NCBI GenBank assembly: GCA_022457065.1
Contig: JAJGBQ010000013.1
Location: 1-26,354 of the forward strand
Reading direction: 5' to 3'
Source: Curvularia sp. ZM96
Taxonomy: Eukaryota; Ascomycota; Dothideomycetes; Pleosporales; Pleosporaceae
DNA: 26,354 bases
Shown: one piece after another, positions 9,769 through 19,645 of the stretch
Layout: every line of letters starts with the position of its first letter
Position numbering within the stretch: the stretch's first letter is position 1
Position numbers and translations under genes: made by a program
The notes under the pieces: model-generated
Told to the model about the DNA's origin: nothing
Databases searched by the model: none
What the model saw: the letters and a program-made list of their open reading frames with translations, nothing else

Positions 9769-10106
9769 GGCGGAATATGGGGCGCCGACCTGTCTGCCCG
9801 GCCACAGTGACGGAATAAAATACGGTTTTATCTAAACAGCCCGCACCTCATGGCGGGTTACGGCCGGTGGCAGATATTTACGCCGCAACAGATATTCGTT
9901 CGCCCCAGTGGGGCTGGAGCGAAGCCGAAGGCCCGGATCGAAGGGCAGGCGCACTCAATGTCCTCGGATACGCCCTTTGACAGGCTCAGGGCCTAGTCGG
10001 GACGGATGGGGATGAAGAAAGCGGCCGTTCGCCCCCCAGCCAAATCGGCTATCCCGTCGGATTGGCAACCGATATGATCGCCACAAAGTGCAAGGATATG
10101 ATTGCC
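9769..10106. other. Spacer between small membrane protein and carD
   Basis: I see no gene here. The spacer holds a short AT-rich palindrome (ATAAAA...TTTTAT, near 9815-9832) and a CCCGC/GCGGG hairpin at 9840-9857 with an 8-base loop, which may end the upstream transcript. The dispersed-repeat-like block at 9898-10006 follows. From 10007 to 10106 nothing further is recognised. Confidence 0.6.
9898..10006. repeat. Sphingomonad-type intergenic palindromic repeat, degenerate
   Basis: The block contains GCCCTTTGACAGGCTCAGGG (9972-9991, then C). Its ends form GCCCT/AGGGC, and the core matches the CCTTTGACAxGCTCAGGGC motif that I associate with spacers in many sphingomonad genomes. The flank GGAGCGAAGCCGAAGGCCC (near 9914-9932) is another piece of that type. 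Recognition is from memory of the motif; the copy number in this genome cannot be seen from one window. Confidence 0.55.
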
Positions 10107-10132
10107 AAAAAAGGGCGCCCGCGACGCCCTTT
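10107..10132 (-). terminator. Intrinsic terminator of carD
   Basis: Read on the minus strand, the perfect stem AAAGGGCG (10125-10132) / CGCCCTTT (10110-10117), with a seven-base loop, runs into a T-run of six (10107-10112). It lies 55 bases after the carD stop, the expected position and orientation. Confidence 0.8.
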
Positions 10133-10187
10133 CCTGAATCCGGCCTGCCGTTGTCGGCTCGGCCGAAAATTCGTCAGCCTTCGGCTT

Positions 10188-10695
10188 TTACATGTCGCGG
10201 CGCTGCTTCGTTGAGGATCGCAGGATCTTCTTGAGCGCGCTCACTGTCGGTTTCTCATCGCCGCCGGTCTGCGGGCGAGGCGGCTGGAAGCGGCCCCGGA
10301 AGATCTGGCGCCCGGAATAGCTTTGTTCGGGCTGGTCGTCGGCGCGGAACAGGTCGCGGGTCACTTCGGCGATCGACACCAGGTCGCCCGAATTGATCTT
10401 GGCTTCATATTCCTGCGCGGCGCGACCACATGGTGCGCTTCACCTTGGGCTTGCCCTTCAGCGTTTCATCGCTTCCAGCGTCTTGTTGGAGGAAAGCTTA
10501 CGCATTCCGACGCCTTCGGCCTTGTTGGTGCAAAAGCACGCGGAGCGTCATGCGCTCCTTTTCGAAACGCAGCACATAGAGTTCCAGCTCCATGCCGGCG
10601 ATCTGCTCTTTTTGCAGTTCGACCACACGGCCAACGCCATGCTTGGGGTAGACGACATAATCACCGACGTCAAAGGACAGCGCCTTGGCAGCCAT
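10188..10695 (-). CDS. carD: CarD family transcription factor, frameshifted
   Basis: CarD-type regulators bind the RNA polymerase beta subunit through an N-terminal RID domain and stabilise the open complex at promoters, including those of rRNA. From ATG 10695 (AAAGG seven bases upstream) the protein reads MAAKALSFDVGDYVVYPKHG, GVGRVVELQKEQIAGMELEL, YVLRFEKERMTLRVP, then after a break MRKLSSNKTLEAM and KPKVKRTMW, and later SGDLVSIAEVTRDLFRADDQ, EQSYSGRQIF and the basic tail ILRSSTKQRRDM. The stop TAA at 10188-10190 is the first in frame; a few more residues may be lost to an indel there, since KAEG can be read in the next frame. The length of about 169 residues is typical of alphaproteobacterial CarD. 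An upstream in-frame Met (10758) is less likely. Confidence 0.95.
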
Positions 10696-10871
10696 TTGAA
10701 ACCTTTCCAATTCAACCGGGGAGACGGGCCGTCGCGAAGCACATGCAAGTCGAAACATGCCGGGAAGACCGCGGCGCCGCCATTAGAACATGAGACTATT
10801 TCTCCTGAACGGGCGCGACCAAGCCCGCCGTCAGAAAGCTATTTAGCAGATTCGTAATAAAATTGCCACTC

Positions 10872-10888
10872 CCGGACACAATATCCGG
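10872..10888 (-). terminator. Hairpin downstream of fdxA
   Basis: CCGGA (10872-10876) and TCCGG (10884-10888) form a small stem with a seven-base loop. On the minus strand a short T-rich tract (AATTTTATTA) follows about ten bases later. It lies about 40 bases after the ferredoxin stop and is a weak terminator candidate. Confidence 0.35.
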
Positions 10889-10928
10889 TAGCCATGGCAC
10901 AAATCGCTTGCCGGACGGCGCTGTGCGA

Positions 10929-11257
10929 TCAGTCGCGAGCTTCGGGCGAGAAAAACTGCTCCAGCTTGTTTTCCACGCCGCGCATGTCGTCCGCATCGGC
11001 GGGCGCCGCCCTTTACCGTGATGTTGGGCCATTCGGCGGAGAATTTCGTGTTCAGCTCCAGCCATTTTTCAAGGCCGTTTTCCGTATCCGGCAGGATTGC
11101 TTCTGGCCGGGCATTCCGGTTCGCACACGCCGCAGTCGATGCACTCATTGGGATTGATGACCAGCATGTTCTCCCCGTAGAAACAGTCCACGGGGCAGAC
11201 CTCGACGCAATCCATATATTTGCAGCGGATGCAGTTGTCGGTCACGACATAGGTCAT
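10929..11257 (-). CDS. fdxA: Ferredoxin FdxA, 7Fe type ([3Fe-4S][4Fe-4S]), frameshifted
   Basis: FdxA is a small cytoplasmic electron carrier. The protein starts MTYVVTDNCIRCKYMDCVEV, with the cluster motif CIRCKYMDCVEVCP at residues 9-22, followed by VDCFYGENMLVINPNE and the second motif CIDCGVCEPECP. After a frame break near 11110 the long C-terminal extension reads AILPDTENGLEKWLELNTKF, SAEWPNITVKGGA and ends VENKLEQFFSPEARD, with TGA at 10929-10931. The length of about 110 residues, with an extension after the second motif, matches the alphaproteobacterial FdxA family and not 2x[4Fe-4S] clostridial ferredoxins. It lies between the S4 gene (84 bases upstream) and carD, an order common in alphaproteobacteria. 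The electron partner is unknown. Confidence 0.95.
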
Positions 11258-11340
11258 TGGCAGGGCACTCTTGAGTGGCGGAAATCGTGCCCCTGCTATG
11301 CGCGGCTTTCGCGAAGGTCAATGAGGATATTGTTGTGGCG

Positions 11341-11634
11341 TCAATGCCCCAGCTTCAGTTCTTCATAGCAGACGGCGCTTCCGGACGCGGGACCGCGCCG
11401 TCCGGGAAGCTGAGATCACCCGCACCACGCGCACGCCGCCGGGATGCGGAAGGTGATGAGGTCGCCCGGCCGCACCGGCGTATGGGACCGTTCGATGCGC
11501 CGGCCATTGACGCGGATATGCCCGTCCTCAGCGACTTTGCGCGATAGAGCGGCTCTTGGCAGTCGGGTGAACCACAGGAACTTGTCGATCTGCAGGGCAG
11601 GGCCATGCGTCAGGCCATGTCCGGCGTCAGCCAT
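11341..11634 (-). CDS. S4-domain RNA-binding protein, frameshifted
   Basis: This is a small S4 protein like the ribosome-associated heat-shock protein Hsp15 family, which binds structured RNA such as stalled 50S subunits. ATG 11634 overlaps the helicase stop in ATGGCTGA. The protein reads MADAGHGLTHGPALQIDKFL, then WFTRL, followed by SRKVAEDGHIRVNGRRIERS and HTPVRPGDLITF, the core S4 fold (RIDKFLW / VxVNGxxV / GD pattern). Two or more indels then disturb the tail, which in family members reads VRVVRV...LPARRGPA. The end AVCYEELKLGH with TGA 11341-11343 can be read in the last frame. About 97 codons is normal. The overlap with the helicase argues for translational coupling. Confidence 0.9.
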
Positions 11635-14278
11635 TGCCGCCCAACAGTTCGGCCAGCCCGGCAAAGGCGTTGGCGGCAGCGGGTTTCGGCCCGGCGCTGG
11701 CGGTCGATCCTTCGCCGCTGGGGCGCATCCCGCTTGCCTCGGCCGCGACCATCGCCATCGCGACTGGTCCGTTGCTGCGGCGGGCGCGTCTTCTGCCGTC
11801 CCGGAATGCCCAGTTCGGGCCGCTTCCTCCGGCGCTTCCACCGCGCGGAAGCCCGCCAGCTTCATTAGTTGCAGGAAGGATGCTTCTGCCAGCCCCAGCG
11901 ACACGATCTGTGGGCTTTGCGCGGTAAAGGCTTCGCCCTTGGCGATGGCTTCATGGGCGCGCGGGCCATGCGCTCGGCCATGTCGATCCGCAGCATCTGT
12001 TCGCCAAAACCCCGGAAGCCCGCGATCCGCGCGCCCATCTGCGCGTCCCGCCCCGCCGGGATCAGCGTCAGCCCGGCTGCGGCAGGCGCAGGCAGGGCTT
12101 GCCCAATCGCGCCGCCAGCAGGGCCGCACGCCAGCGCGCCCCGCCCGGCTTCAGCAAGCCGGGATGATAAATGTCGAGCACGCCGATATCGATCCCCGCC
12201 TTCCGCAGAAGATGGCGCTGTTCCTTGTCCAGATGCGCGAGCGCCGATCGAGTTCGGTCCGCGCGATCACGCCGCCCGCATCGGCAAGCTGGGCGAACAC
12301 GGCGCGCACCACGGCGGGGATTTCGGCTTCGGACGCGCTCGCCGGCTCATCTTCACGAGCGGCAACAGATGCTTTCCTTCTGACCTTCGGAACCATGTGG
12401 CAAGGCGGGCTGCGATCTGCTTCTGCACATCCTGCCCCAGGGCGGAAAGCGCGCGATCCAGCCGTATTTTCAGGTGTCAGCAGCGTCGGCCCGGCCAGCA
12501 GTGCCGCGACCGGATTGCCCTGCCAGCTTATGCCGGGCATGTCCCCTGCCGCGTCCATGAGCGCGAAATCCGTATCCGCCGCGCCCAACAATTCTTCAGC
12601 CTTCACTCGCAATATCCTCCCAAGGCGGCGCTCGGCGGCCGCCAGCAGCATCTTCCTGTCCTGATGACGCGTAGCGGATCGACCGAAAACGAAATCCGTC
12701 AAGTCGCCCGATCGTCTCGCCATCGACGCAGACCGTCCCATCCTGCTCCACGGTGACGGGCAGGCTGTCCACATTCTGCCCTGATGTCGCGCAGCAGCAC
12801 GGCGGTGCGCCGGTCCACGAAACGCTGCGTCGGGCCGCGTGCAGCGCGTCGGACAGCTCCAGCGCGCGCGTGCGCTCGGCCATTTCGGCGGGATGCGCCA
12901 GCCAGTCGGGCCGGTGCGCGATATAGACCATGTCCGCGCTGCCGCGATCCGCCCCGAAAGCGTGTCGATATGCCCTGCACCGAATCGAGTCGCGCCACGG
13001 CTTGGGCGAACCAGTCGCGGGGATGTGCCCCTGACCTTCGGACAGAAGCGCCAGATGCGGTTCACCGTGCGGGCGTGATGTTCCGCGCCCAGCTTCTGGA
13101 ATCGGGCAGGCCGCAGGCATCCACAGCCGCGCCACGGCGCGCTTGCCCTTCACTCGTTCGATAACCAATGGGTCATCGGCCAGTTTTTTCAGCACCGCCA
13201 GATCCACCGCTTCGGCGCGGCGCGCAGCTCGGGCCGGTCGGGCCGTTCCTCCAGATCGGCGATCAGCGTTGCCAGACTGTCCAGCCGGGGCGTGCCGTCG
13301 CGCCAGAAAAGTTGCTCCACGCGGGGAAAGCGGTGCGCCTCTATCGCCTCGATCTCCTCGGGCTGAAGGCGGCGTCGCCATCCTCGCTGCCCAGGCTGCC
13401 GAAGGTGCCGTCCTGATGATGCCGCCCCGCGCGCCGGCGACTCTGCGCCATTTCGCTGACGGTCAGCCGCCGTCCGCCGCCCGTCGAACTTGCGGAGCGA
13501 GGCGAAGGCGACATGCGCCACGTCCAGATTGAGGCCTCATGCCGATGGCGTCGGTCGCGACCAGATAATCGACCTCGCCGTTCAGGAACATCTGCACCTG
13601 CGCGTTGCGGGTGCGGGGCGAAAGCGCGCCCATCACTACGGCCGCGCCGCCGCGAAACGCCGCAGCATTTCCGCCACGGCATAGACCTCCTCGGCGGAAA
13701 AGGCGACGATGGCGGACCGTTTGGGCAGGCGGACAGCTTTTCGCGCCCGCATAGCTGAGCGTCGAAAAGCGTGCCGCCCGATGATCTCCACATCGGGCAC
13801 CAGCGCCTTGACCACCCGGGCGATGCTGGCGGAGCCGAGGATCATCGTCTCCTCCCGCCCCCGAGCGCAGCAGCCGGTCGGTGAAGACATGCCCGCGCTC
13901 CGGGTCCGCGCCCAGTTGCGCCTCGTCCAGCGCGACGAAGGCATAATCGTCCAGTCCGTCGCCGGGGCTTCCGGCCTGCCGGCCTGCGGTCTTGTCTGCG
14001 CCTCGGCCTGCCGGCCTGCGCCGATCGGCATGGATTCGCCGTGCAGAGGAAATAGCGCGCGCCCGGCGGCACGATCTTTCCTCGCCGGTGATGAGAGCGA
14101 CCTGCGGCGCGCCCTTGATCGCGACTACCCGATCATAGACTTCGCGCGCCAGCAGGCGCAGCGGAAAGCCCATCATGCCGCTGGAATGGCCGCACATGCG
14201 TTCGACGGCCAGATGCGTCTTGCCGGTATTGGTGGGCCCAAGCACGGCAGTTATGGGCGATCGGGCGAATTGGGCCAT
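11627..14278 (-). CDS. Suv3-like DExH helicase-related protein, frameshifted
   Basis: This is an ATP-dependent RNA helicase related to mitochondrial SUV3 and typical of alphaproteobacteria. ATG 14278 starts MAQFARSPITAVLGPTNTGK, with Walker A GPTNTGKTH at residues 13-21. Next come GMMGFPLRLLAREVYDRVV, the DExH-type box ALDEAQLGADPERGHVFTDR, the motif III-like ILGSASIARVVKALVPDVEI, LVATDAIGM and MAQIAGRAGRHHQDGTFGS (motif VI). The C-terminal half carries FRFRSIRYAS, DMPGISWQGNPVAALLAGPT and a long Ala/Pro/Arg-rich tail before ANAFAGLAELLGGNG and TGA 11627-11629. The length of about 880 codons is usual for the family. Frame changes are numerous, especially in the low-complexity tail. A 17-base direct repeat lies just before the DEAQ box. 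The S4 gene overlaps the stop; a role in RNA turnover with the S4 protein is an inference. Confidence 0.93.
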
Positions 14279-14487
14279 GGGGTTATGTCGGGCATGAAAG
14301 GGGACAGGGCAAGGACTTTGCTTCCGCCGCCAAAACTTCGGCCCTGTTTCCAATCGCCTGTCTGGCCTGACGCACGGCTCACCGCATGCGGGACCGTCAT
14401 TTCGGCGTCTTAAATTGACTTTAACCCCATGCGTTCACAACAGTGCGGCCTCGGCGCGGCGCGGGGTCGTTGCCTTGTGGCGATGCG

Positions 14488-16063
14488 ATGAACTGTCCCG
14501 GGGGACGCGGCCTGTTTCAGGAAAACCAGTTCGGAACGCAGCAGGGGGGAGCGACCGCTTCCCTATGGCTCGCCGATTCCCTGAAACATCCGTCACGCAC
14601 CGTGGACCGCCCGCTCGACTGGCGCGCCCGGCTCGGGACTGGGCCGAGGATGTGGATCTTGTCCCCGACCTTGGCCAGCGCGTCGGCAGCCTCATGGTTC
14701 CGCGGCCTTGCCACCTGTTTCGGCCTGTGCGCCACCGCGCTCTATCTCTCTCCCGGTTTTCAGCCCGTGCCCGGCGCGCCCGAACCGCTGCTGGAACAGG
14801 CGCAGTTCGACGAAGTGCGTAGCCAGATGATAACGCCGCTCGCGATGGGCGCGGACAGCGGGCATCGCAATGGGATCGACCGATGCGGTCCAGCCGCTGC
14901 GCCAGACGCCCGAACGTCCCCAGATTGAACTCAACGCCCAGATCGGCAGCAGCGACACGCTGCCCCGCGCCTTGTCCCGCGCGGGCGTCAGCGCGGGCGA
15001 CGTGGCGATCGTCAATGCGCTGGTCGGCGGTGACATGAGCGGCGGCGCGAAGGCGGGCACGCGGCTCGACATCGTGCTGGGCCGCCGCGCCAGCCGCGAC
15101 CGGCCCCGTCCGCTCGACCATCTCGCTTTCCGCGCGCGTCTCGACCTTGGGGTGGAGATCAACCGCGTCGGCGGTGCGCTTCAGGTGAAGCGCATCCCGA
15201 TCCGTGTCGACGACACGCCGCTCCGCATCCAGGGGGTGGTGGGCGACAGCGTACAACGGCCGCAGGCGCAGGCGCACCTGCCCAAGGCGGCGCAGGCATT
15301 CCTGCGCGTCATCGCGCAGCAGGTGGACCTCGGCTCGATCCGTCCGGGGACCGCTACGACATCGTCACCGAATATCGCCGCGCCGAAACCGGCGATGTGG
15401 AAGTAGGCGATCTGCTCTATGCGGGATTGCGCCGGTCGCGGGGCAAATCCATCGACATGCTCAAATGGACGACAGGCGGCCGCACCGAATGGTTCGAAGC
15501 GTCGGGCGTGGAGAACGTCGCGGCGTGCCACGCAGCCGGTGGCTGGTCGCATCTCCTCCGGCTACGGCCAGCGCCGCCATCCGATCCTGGGCTATACGCG
15601 AATGCATGCGGGCGGATTTCGCCGCGCGTTACGGTTCGCCCATCTATGCGGTGACGGACGGCCGGGTATCCTTTGCCGGGCGGCATGGCGGGCATGGCAA
15701 TTATGTGCGGCTGGAGCATGGCGGCGGTCTTGCCACCGGCTATGGGCATATGAGCCGCATCGCCGCCGTGTCGGGCCAGCGCGTGCGGCGCGGGCAAGTG
15801 ATCGGCTATGTCGGATCGACGGGCCTGTCGACCGGCCCGCATTTGCACTATGAACTCTACCGCAATGGCCGCACGGTCAATCCGCTGTCCGTCACCTTCA
15901 CCACCACATCCAGCTGGCGGGCCGCGATCTCGCCAATTTCCGCGCCCGCCTGGCGCAATTGAAGGCGCACCCCGGCCTGCGCGAAAGTTTCGCGCAAAAG
16001 CGCCTTTGGCTCCCGCCGCTACCGGAAATAAGCGGCTTGGCGCGCGCGCCGCGTCTGCGCTAA
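14488..16063 (+). CDS. M23 family metallopeptidase (murein endopeptidase type), frameshifted
   Basis: M23 peptidases cut peptidoglycan cross-links, or act as zinc-less regulators of amidases, in the periplasm. The start ATG 14488 gives MNCPGGRGLFQENQFGTQQG; an earlier ATG at 14430 is out of frame. A likely N-terminal membrane segment is FRGLATCFGLCATALYLSPG (about 14700-14760). A LysM/OapA-like region follows with IGSSDTLPRALSRAGVSAGD and AIVNALVGG. The catalytic domain reads RISSGYGQRRHPILGY, then TRMHAG with VDF in the next frame (HxxxD zinc site near 15600-15620), SPIYAVTDGRVSFAGRHGG, HGNYVRLEHGGGLATGYGHM and GPHLHYELYRNGRTVNPL (HxH site near 15840). The end reads LWLPPLPEISGLARAPRLR with TAA 16061-16063. 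The length of about 525 codons fits. It lies just upstream of the surface-polymer-type locus. Confidence 0.92.
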
Positions 16064-16072
16064 CGCTCCGGC

Positions 16073-16856
16073 ATGACCGATCCGGCTGCCTCGACCGTCA
16101 CCGCCATCCTGCTCGCCGGATCGCGTCCTGTTCGATCCGCTGGCGCAGGCGGCAGGCGTCGCCGCCAAGCCCTCGTCCCCATCGCGGGCATCCCGATGAT
16201 CGACTATCCGCCCGCGCGCTGGTGGCGCATCCGGCCATCGGCCGCGTCCTCATCTTGACCCAGTCGCCCGGCCTCTATACCGGCGCCCCCGCCACCGCCT
16301 GGCTCGCCGATCATCCCAAGGTCGCGTTTGAGACGAGCGGCGCGGCATAGCCTCCTGCTGCGGCGCTGATGGACCGGCGGACCTGCCGTTCCCGCTGCTG
16401 TTGACCACCGCCGATCATGTGCTGCTGGACAGCGCCATGCTCGACCAGTTCATCGCGCAGGCGAGCGGCGCGGACATCGCCGTCGCCGGTGGAGCGCGCC
16501 ACGCTGCTCGCCCGCTATCCTGCCTCGCGCCGCACATGGCTCAAGTTCCGGGACGGCTGGTGGTCGGGCGCGAATATCTTCTGGTTCGGCAGCGCGAAGG
16601 CGCGCCCTATCATCGCGCTGTGGCAGGATGTGGAGCAGGACCGGAAAAGGGATGGAAGATCCTGCCGCCTTCGGTCCCTTCGCCCTGATCGGCGCGGCGC
16701 TCCGCCTGCTGACCCTGCGCGGTGGCATGGCGCGCATAGGCCGCCGCTTCGGCCTCGTCGCGCGCGTCGCGGCAGGACAAGGCCGAGGCCTGCATCGACG
16801 CGGACAAGGCGGAGGATGTGGCGCTGATCGAATCCATCCTCGCCAGCCCGGCCTGA
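16073..16856 (+). CDS. MobA-like NTP transferase domain protein, frameshifted
   Basis: This is a nucleotidyltransferase of the GT-A-like MobA superfamily. The start MTDPAASTVTAILLAGSRP gives the N-terminal nucleotide-binding loop, although the glycine-rich pattern is looser than GxGxR. KALVPIAGIPMIDYP follows (a base is lost just before). Further segments are RVLILTQSPGLYTGAPATAW, DLPFPLLLTTADHVLLDSAM (the metal-binding TTADH equivalent of the usual GD motif), TWLKFRDGWWSGANIFWFGS, PIIALWQDVEQDRK, FGPFALIGAALRLLTLRGGM and the tail ACIDADKAEDVALIESILAS before TGA 16854-16856. The length of about 260 codons is normal. The sugar or alcohol phosphate it activates cannot be told. It begins nine bases after the M23 stop and converges with the flippase gene, five bases apart. 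Confidence 0.85.
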
Positions 16857-16861
16857 AAGGG

Positions 16862-18191
16862 TCAGCCGCCGCCTTCGCGCATCTGTTCGGCGGCGGCATG
16901 CACCTCCACCGCCCGGCGGCTCGCCAGCCCCATCATCAGGAATCCGGCGCTGGCGGCGACGATATTCGCGGCGGCCGCGCCGATGGTGCCATAGATCGGC
17001 AGCAGCGCCGCCTGCAGCCCCAGCAGCAAGGCCGTCGCGATGAAGGTGATCCGCAGCGACAGGCTGGCCCGGTCCGTCGCCATCAGCAGCGGACGATAGC
17101 TCACCCCCACCAGGTCGATGCAGGCCGCCACGCCCAGCAGCAGCAGCAGCGGGCAGGCAGAAATGCCTTGCCCGCGATCAGCCCAGCAGCGGATGGCCGA
17201 TCGTCAGGATCAGCGCGATGATGACCGCCCCCGCGATCAGCGCCAGCCGATTGGTCCGCCGGAACAGGGTCCGCAGCGCATCCGCGCCATGGCTGCTATG
17301 CGTGCGCGTCAGCTCCACGAAGATGCTGCGTGACAACAGGCTGGAAATCTTCGTCAGTGAATTGGCAAGCTGGTTGGCGAGGCGATAGAGGCTCGCGCCG
17401 CCGGCCCCACGAACAGGCCGACGATCAGCACCGCCACCTGCTGCCCTACCGACGACAGCGTGGTTTGCAGGTTGGTTGCGGTCAGGAATCCGACGATGCC
17501 GGGATTTTCATGCCGCGCGTCCAGCGCCCGGCCCGCGCGCCAGCGTCCGATCCGCTCCCCCCGCGCAGCGCCAATATCCAATAGGCCGCCGCGCATAGCA
17601 GCTCCGCCGCCGCCCAGGCGATCAGGAAACCCGTGATGCCCGGCATCAGCGCCAGCGCAACGCCTGCCCCGATCATCCGCCCGACCGGGATCATGGTTTC
17701 CGCGAAAGCCGCCGATCGAAACGGTCGAACAGGCGCAATATGCCGGTCGGGCTGGAACGGATGGTGATCATCATCATCATGCAGAACAGCCAGGCCTGCC
17801 ATCCCATCTGCGCCGACAGGTCCATCAGATGGCCGAACAGGATGATGATGGCGCCCGCGACCACCCCTCCGGCCAGCGCGGAAGCAAGGTCGATCAGGAT
17901 GCAGAAGCGCAGCACGCGATTGAGCGCGTCGTCATTTCCCGCCGCCAGATGCGGCTGGCCGTAACGCACGACGATTTGCCAGCTATCGAAACTGACCAGT
18001 GTCTTGATGACGTTGGCGGCGCTCAGCACCAGTGCGAAGCGCCCGAAATCGGCAACCCCCAATGTGCGCGTGACGATGGCGAGATAGGCCAGGCTCAGCA
18101 CCGCGCCCACGCCCTTGCCGCCCAGCAGCCAGCCGGTATTCGCCAGGATGCGCGCAAAGCCGTCGCCGGCCCCGCCCGATCCGCTTTTCAT
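16862..18191 (-). CDS. Oligosaccharide/lipid flippase family (Wzx-like) membrane protein, frameshifted
   Basis: Wzx/MurJ-type proteins move lipid-linked glycans across the inner membrane. ATG 18191 starts MKSGSGGAGDGFARILANTG; a GTG two codons upstream is an alternative. The N-terminus has the typical GWLLGGKGVGAVLSLAYLAI, then VTRTLGVADFGRFALVLSAA. Many hydrophobic helices follow (ALAGGVVAGAIIILFGHLM, AWLFCMMMMITI, GRMIGAGVALALMPGITGFL, QQVAVLIVGLFVGPAA, LALIAGAVIIALILTIGHPL, AALLPIYGTIGAAAANIVAA). About 12 transmembrane helices are expected. The stop TGA lies at 16862-16864. The first 160 residues are in one frame; later parts are shifted several times. There is no polymerase or ligase gene adjacent, but nucleotidyltransferases and a CDP-alcohol phosphotransferase nearby point to an envelope lipid or polymer as cargo. 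Confidence 0.92.
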
Positions 18192-18335
18192 CTTCACCCG
18201 TGCCCGGCCTTTCGCTGGAGCGTCGCTATCTGACGCGCGCTATCTAGGGACTCTGGCGGCAATCGGCAAATGGGGATGGCGTGGCGTTCGCGAAGCGGCG
18301 GAAGGCATATTCTCGTGCCTTCTTTCCATGGGGAA

Positions 18336-18360
18336 CCTGACTGCCATACAGTCGGTCAGG
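18336..18360. promoter_or_regulatory. Candidate operator upstream of the Old Yellow Enzyme gene
   Basis: Two nested inverted repeats overlap here: CCTGAC (18336-18341) with GTCAGG (18355-18360), and GACTG (18339-18343) with CAGTC (18349-18353). The site directly abuts the Shine-Dalgarno AAGGAG at 18361-18366. TetR-type operators often contain a GACCGACTG-like core, which occurs here on the minus strand. No regulator gene is adjacent, so the assignment is tentative. Confidence 0.4.
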
Positions 18361-18372
18361 AAGGAGCATCAT

Positions 18373-19510
18373 ATGCAGGACATTCTTTTCAGCCCATTTT
18401 CGATCGGCAAGGTTCGGCTGGACAATCGAATCGTGATGGCGCCGATGACCCGAAACCGTTCTTCCCGGCGGCGTGCCGAACGACGCGGTCATCGCCTATT
18501 ACCGACGCCGCGGAAGCCGGCGTAGGGCTGATCGTGACCGAAGGCGTCGGCATTCAGCACGGCTCCGCGCTGGGTGGCGGCAGCATGAAGGAAAGGGACG
18601 TTCCCTTCCTATATGGCGACGCCGCGTCGCGGCTGGCGGGCGGTGGTCGACGCGGTGCATGGCGCGGGAGGCGGGATATTCCCGCAACTCTGGCACATGG
18701 GGCCGATCCGCGAGGACGGCACCGGGCCTTATCCGCAGGTGCCGAGCAGGCCGTCGGGCCTTTGGGGACCGGCGGGACGCAGGTCGACCGTCCCTGACGA
18801 TTATGTCGCCCGCGTTCTCCCGGAGCGAAAGGCGATGACGGATGGGGAGATCGCCGACGTGATTGCCGCATTTGCGGATGCCGCGCGCAATGCGGTCCTG
18901 ACGGGGTTCGACGGCATCGCCATTCATGGCGCGCATGGCTATCTGATCGACTCATTTTTGTGGGCGGAAACCAATCGCCGTAATGACCGCTGGGGCGGCG
19001 ATCTGGCCGGGCGCAGCGCCTTCGCGGCGGCGGTGGTGTCCGCCATCCGCGGCGCGGTGGGCGGCGATGTCCCGATCATGTTTCGTTTCTCGCAATGGAA
19101 ACAGCAGGATTATCAGGCGCTGCTTGCCCGGACGCCGGGAGAATTGGAGACGATGCTGCGCCTCTGGTCGATGCGGTGTCGACATCTTCGACGCGAGCAC
19201 GCGCAAATTTGATATGCCGGCCTTCGATGGAAGCGACCTGACGCTCGCGGGATGGGCCAGGCAGCTTACGGGACTGCCTGCCATGGCCGTCGGCGGTGTC
19301 GGTCTGGATCGCGACCTCTATGGTTCCTATGCTGCGGGGCAGCGCGGCATCGACAATCTGGCGGGGGTGCGGCGGCGTATGACCGCCGGCGAATTTGACC
19401 TGATCGGCGTGGGGCGCGCGCTCATCGCCGATCCGCAATGGGCGCGGAAGGCCGAGCGCGGGAGAGAGTTTCCTGCCGTTCGATCCGGCAACCGTCAGAA
19501 TCTGGTCTGA
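18373..19510 (+). CDS. NADH:flavin oxidoreductase / Old Yellow Enzyme family, frameshifted
   Basis: Old Yellow Enzymes are FMN-dependent reductases of activated C=C bonds and electrophiles. ATG 18373 has AAGGAG six bases upstream. The protein starts MQDILFSPFSIGKVRLDNRI, with VMAPMTRNRS (FMN-binding loop). Further segments are GLIVTEGVGIQHGSA, FPQLWHMGPI, VLTGFDGIAIHGAHGYLIDS (substrate-binding HGAH pair at about residue 185), FLWAETNRRNDRWGGDLAGR, VPIMFRFSQWKQQDY, VDIFDASTRKFDMPAF, MAVGGVGLDRDLY and EFDLIGVGRALIADPQWARK at the phosphate-binding end. The stop TGA 19508-19510 fits a C-terminus like FDPATVxNLV if a base near 19470 is wrong; reading on would give TAA at 19566-19568. About 380 codons. 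It lies between the flippase and cytidylyltransferase genes; a shared role is not obvious. Confidence 0.93.
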
Positions 19511-19645
19511 ATCCGGCCTTGCCGATCGCAGCGGCCAGAGCGCTCGCTTGCGGCGGGCGGGGTCATAAGGTGCCCGGCCGATTTCCCATCGGTTCTTCAA
19601 AAACCCGTTCCCACATCCCCGCCCGATGTTCTACAGCAGCGCCCC

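Noticed and set aside
11444..12664. 406-codon open frame on the plus strand
   Set aside because: It is the longest open frame here but lies antisense to the helicase C-terminus and S4 gene; Ala/Ser/Arg-rich, with no motif.
14415..14443. TTGACT promoter upstream of the M23 gene
   Set aside because: The -35-like hexamer is good, but at 17 bases only ACAACA is found, a poor -10.
17135..17153. CAGCAG repeat in the flippase gene
   Set aside because: It encodes a run of leucines in a membrane helix; five copies are unremarkable in GC-rich membrane protein genes.
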